From: JAMXLO01 sp036265005
GTDB lineage: Bacteria; Pseudomonadota; Alphaproteobacteria; Acetobacterales; Acetobacteraceae
DNA: 64,000 nucleotides
Assembly: GCA_036265005.1 (NCBI GenBank)
Contig: DATAPW010000082.1
Span: 1 to 64,000 of the forward strand
Direction: 5' to 3'
The notes under the pieces are model-generated. The model was given only the letters and a program-made list of their open reading frames with translations. It did not search any database and was not told where the DNA came from. Position 1 is the first letter of the stretch. Each line of letters starts with the position of its first letter. A program made the translations under genes and the position numbers. This document shows positions 63,359-64,000 of the stretch, piece by piece.

Positions 63359-64000
63359 TCAGTCGAGGCCGTACAGCGCACGGGCATTGTCGCGATAGAT
63401 CCTGCGCTTCCATGCCTCGGGCAGCGGGACCTTGAATGCGTAGCGCGGATCGTCCTGATCCCAGTGCGGATAGTCGGTCGAGAACATGACCCGGTCGATG
63501 CCGATCCATTCGAGGGTGGAGAGCATGTCGCGGGGGCGCTCCGGCTCCTCGATCGGCTGCGTGGTGACCCAGATGTGCTGCCGCACATATTCCGAGGGCT
63601 TTTGCCGCAGGAACGGCACTTCGGCATGCAGCCGCTTCCATGCCTTGTCGAGCCGCCAGCACAGTGCCGGCAGCCAGGCGAAGCCGCCTTCGACCAACAC
63701 GATGCGGAGATTGGGAAGGTGCTCGAATACCCCCTCGCACACCAGGCTGGTAACCAGTGTCTGCATCGACTGCACGTACGAGGGATGCTCCTCGTGGTAG
63801 AACGACGGCCAACCGCCGCCGGTGGATGGGTGGCCACTGGTGCCGCCGAGGTGCAGCGAGATCGGCAATCCGTTTGCCGCGCAGGCTTCGAGGATCGGCC
63901 AGTAGCGCCGGCGTCCGAGCGGCTCGAGGCCACGCGGTGGAATCTGTACCTGCGCGAATCGCCGATCGCCAGCGCGCTTCTCGATTTCGGCGATCGCTGC
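63359..64000 (-). CDS. Amidohydrolase-2 family protein, N-terminus beyond the window
   Basis: The C-terminal 213 residues of a TIM-barrel metal-dependent hydrolase are present. Metal-binding features seen are ISLHLGG (His) and the closing Asp in MFSTDYPHWDQDDP. The frame stays open to the right edge. It resembles the family of decarboxylases and lactonases that includes the gene at 2493-3320, but is not close to it. With the Rieske and LacI genes it suggests breakdown of an aromatic compound. The usual first motif (DxHxH) lies outside. Confidence 0.83.
   Translation of the reverse strand, partial: AAIAEIEKRAGDRRFAQVQIPPRGLEPLGRRRYWPILEACAANGLPISLHLGGTSGHPSTGGGWPSFYHEEHPSYVQSMQTLVTSLVCEGVFEHLPNLRIVLVEGGFAWLPALCWRLDKAWKRLHAEVPFLRQKPSEYVRQHIWVTTQPIEEPERPRDMLSTLEWIGIDRVMFSTDYPHWDQDDPRYAFKVPLPEAWKRRIYRDNARALYGLD

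Noticed and set aside
1..64000. tRNA, rRNA, CRISPR arrays, riboswitches
   Set aside because: Looked for T-arm/anticodon patterns, spaced direct repeats and conserved leader folds by eye; nothing convincing found.

Overview
The window is GC-rich, densely coded chromosomal DNA with Shine-Dalgarno-led genes. The gene content suggests a metabolically versatile alphaproteobacterium, perhaps Acetobacteraceae-like: PEP-CTERM protein, FixJ-type regulators, DUF6510, NF038122-type metalloprotease, CopC, RND efflux and many catabolic enzymes. That placement is inference from protein style; there is no rRNA, tRNA or marker gene. I saw no CRISPR array, tRNA, plasmid origin or intact insertion sequence.

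Layout. 1-3.3 kb: the N-terminus of a DHA2 drug exporter, a 775-base gap with a possible IS end, then a flavin hydroxylase and an amidohydrolase. 3.6-8.4 kb: a membrane cyclic-nucleotide-binding protein, a decayed ABC solute-binding protein, and a large class III nucleotide cyclase/ATPase/TPR regulator. 8.5-14.7 kb: a 56-residue peptide gene directly upstream of a DUF1611-like P-loop protein, a methyltransferase, two zincin-like proteins, and an ATPase fused to a cyclase-like domain. 14.8-19.5 kb: small exported proteins, a ThrE-type exporter, DUF6510, CopC and pirin. 19.7-28.4 kb: a tight FMO / NTF2-like / delta-9 desaturase operon converging on a second giant cyclase regulator, then DUF1702 and HD-domain genes.

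28.7-29.4 kb is a chimeric pseudogene, a beta-lactamase-fold hydrolase carrying a ferrochelatase-like block. 30.3-36.7 kb holds two tandem AraC paralogues followed by an RND efflux pair. 36.7-44.7 kb holds small exported proteins, CBS, SYLF, a nickel/cobalt permease, a large LuxR-family regulator and an AraC regulator. 45.1-47.5 kb is a graveyard of gene fragments (IS5-like transposase, PEP-CTERM tail, arylsulfatase, tail of a third cyclase regulator) around one intact PEP-CTERM gene with a good sigma-54 promoter. 47.6-53.7 kb holds a TPR protein, an enolase-superfamily enzyme, a frameshifted gltS and an MscS channel. 54-60.3 kb holds a Tat-exported alpha/beta hydrolase, a PAS-rich histidine kinase with two response regulators, and an AraC-type regulator; three of these transcription units carry the same upstream motif. 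60.4-64 kb holds an MmgE/PrpD protein, a LacI regulator, a Rieske ferredoxin and an amidohydrolase cut by the window edge.

Two themes stand out. One is cyclic-nucleotide signalling: two intact giant cyclase regulators, a fragment of a third, a cyclase-like/ATPase fusion and a cNMP-binding membrane protein. The other is a candidate regulon around the two-component system at 55-60 kb, defined by a repeated GATACCAARGTAT motif. The best candidates for something undescribed are the peptide/P-loop pair, the ATPase-cyclase fusion, the FMO/NTF2/desaturase operon and that regulon.
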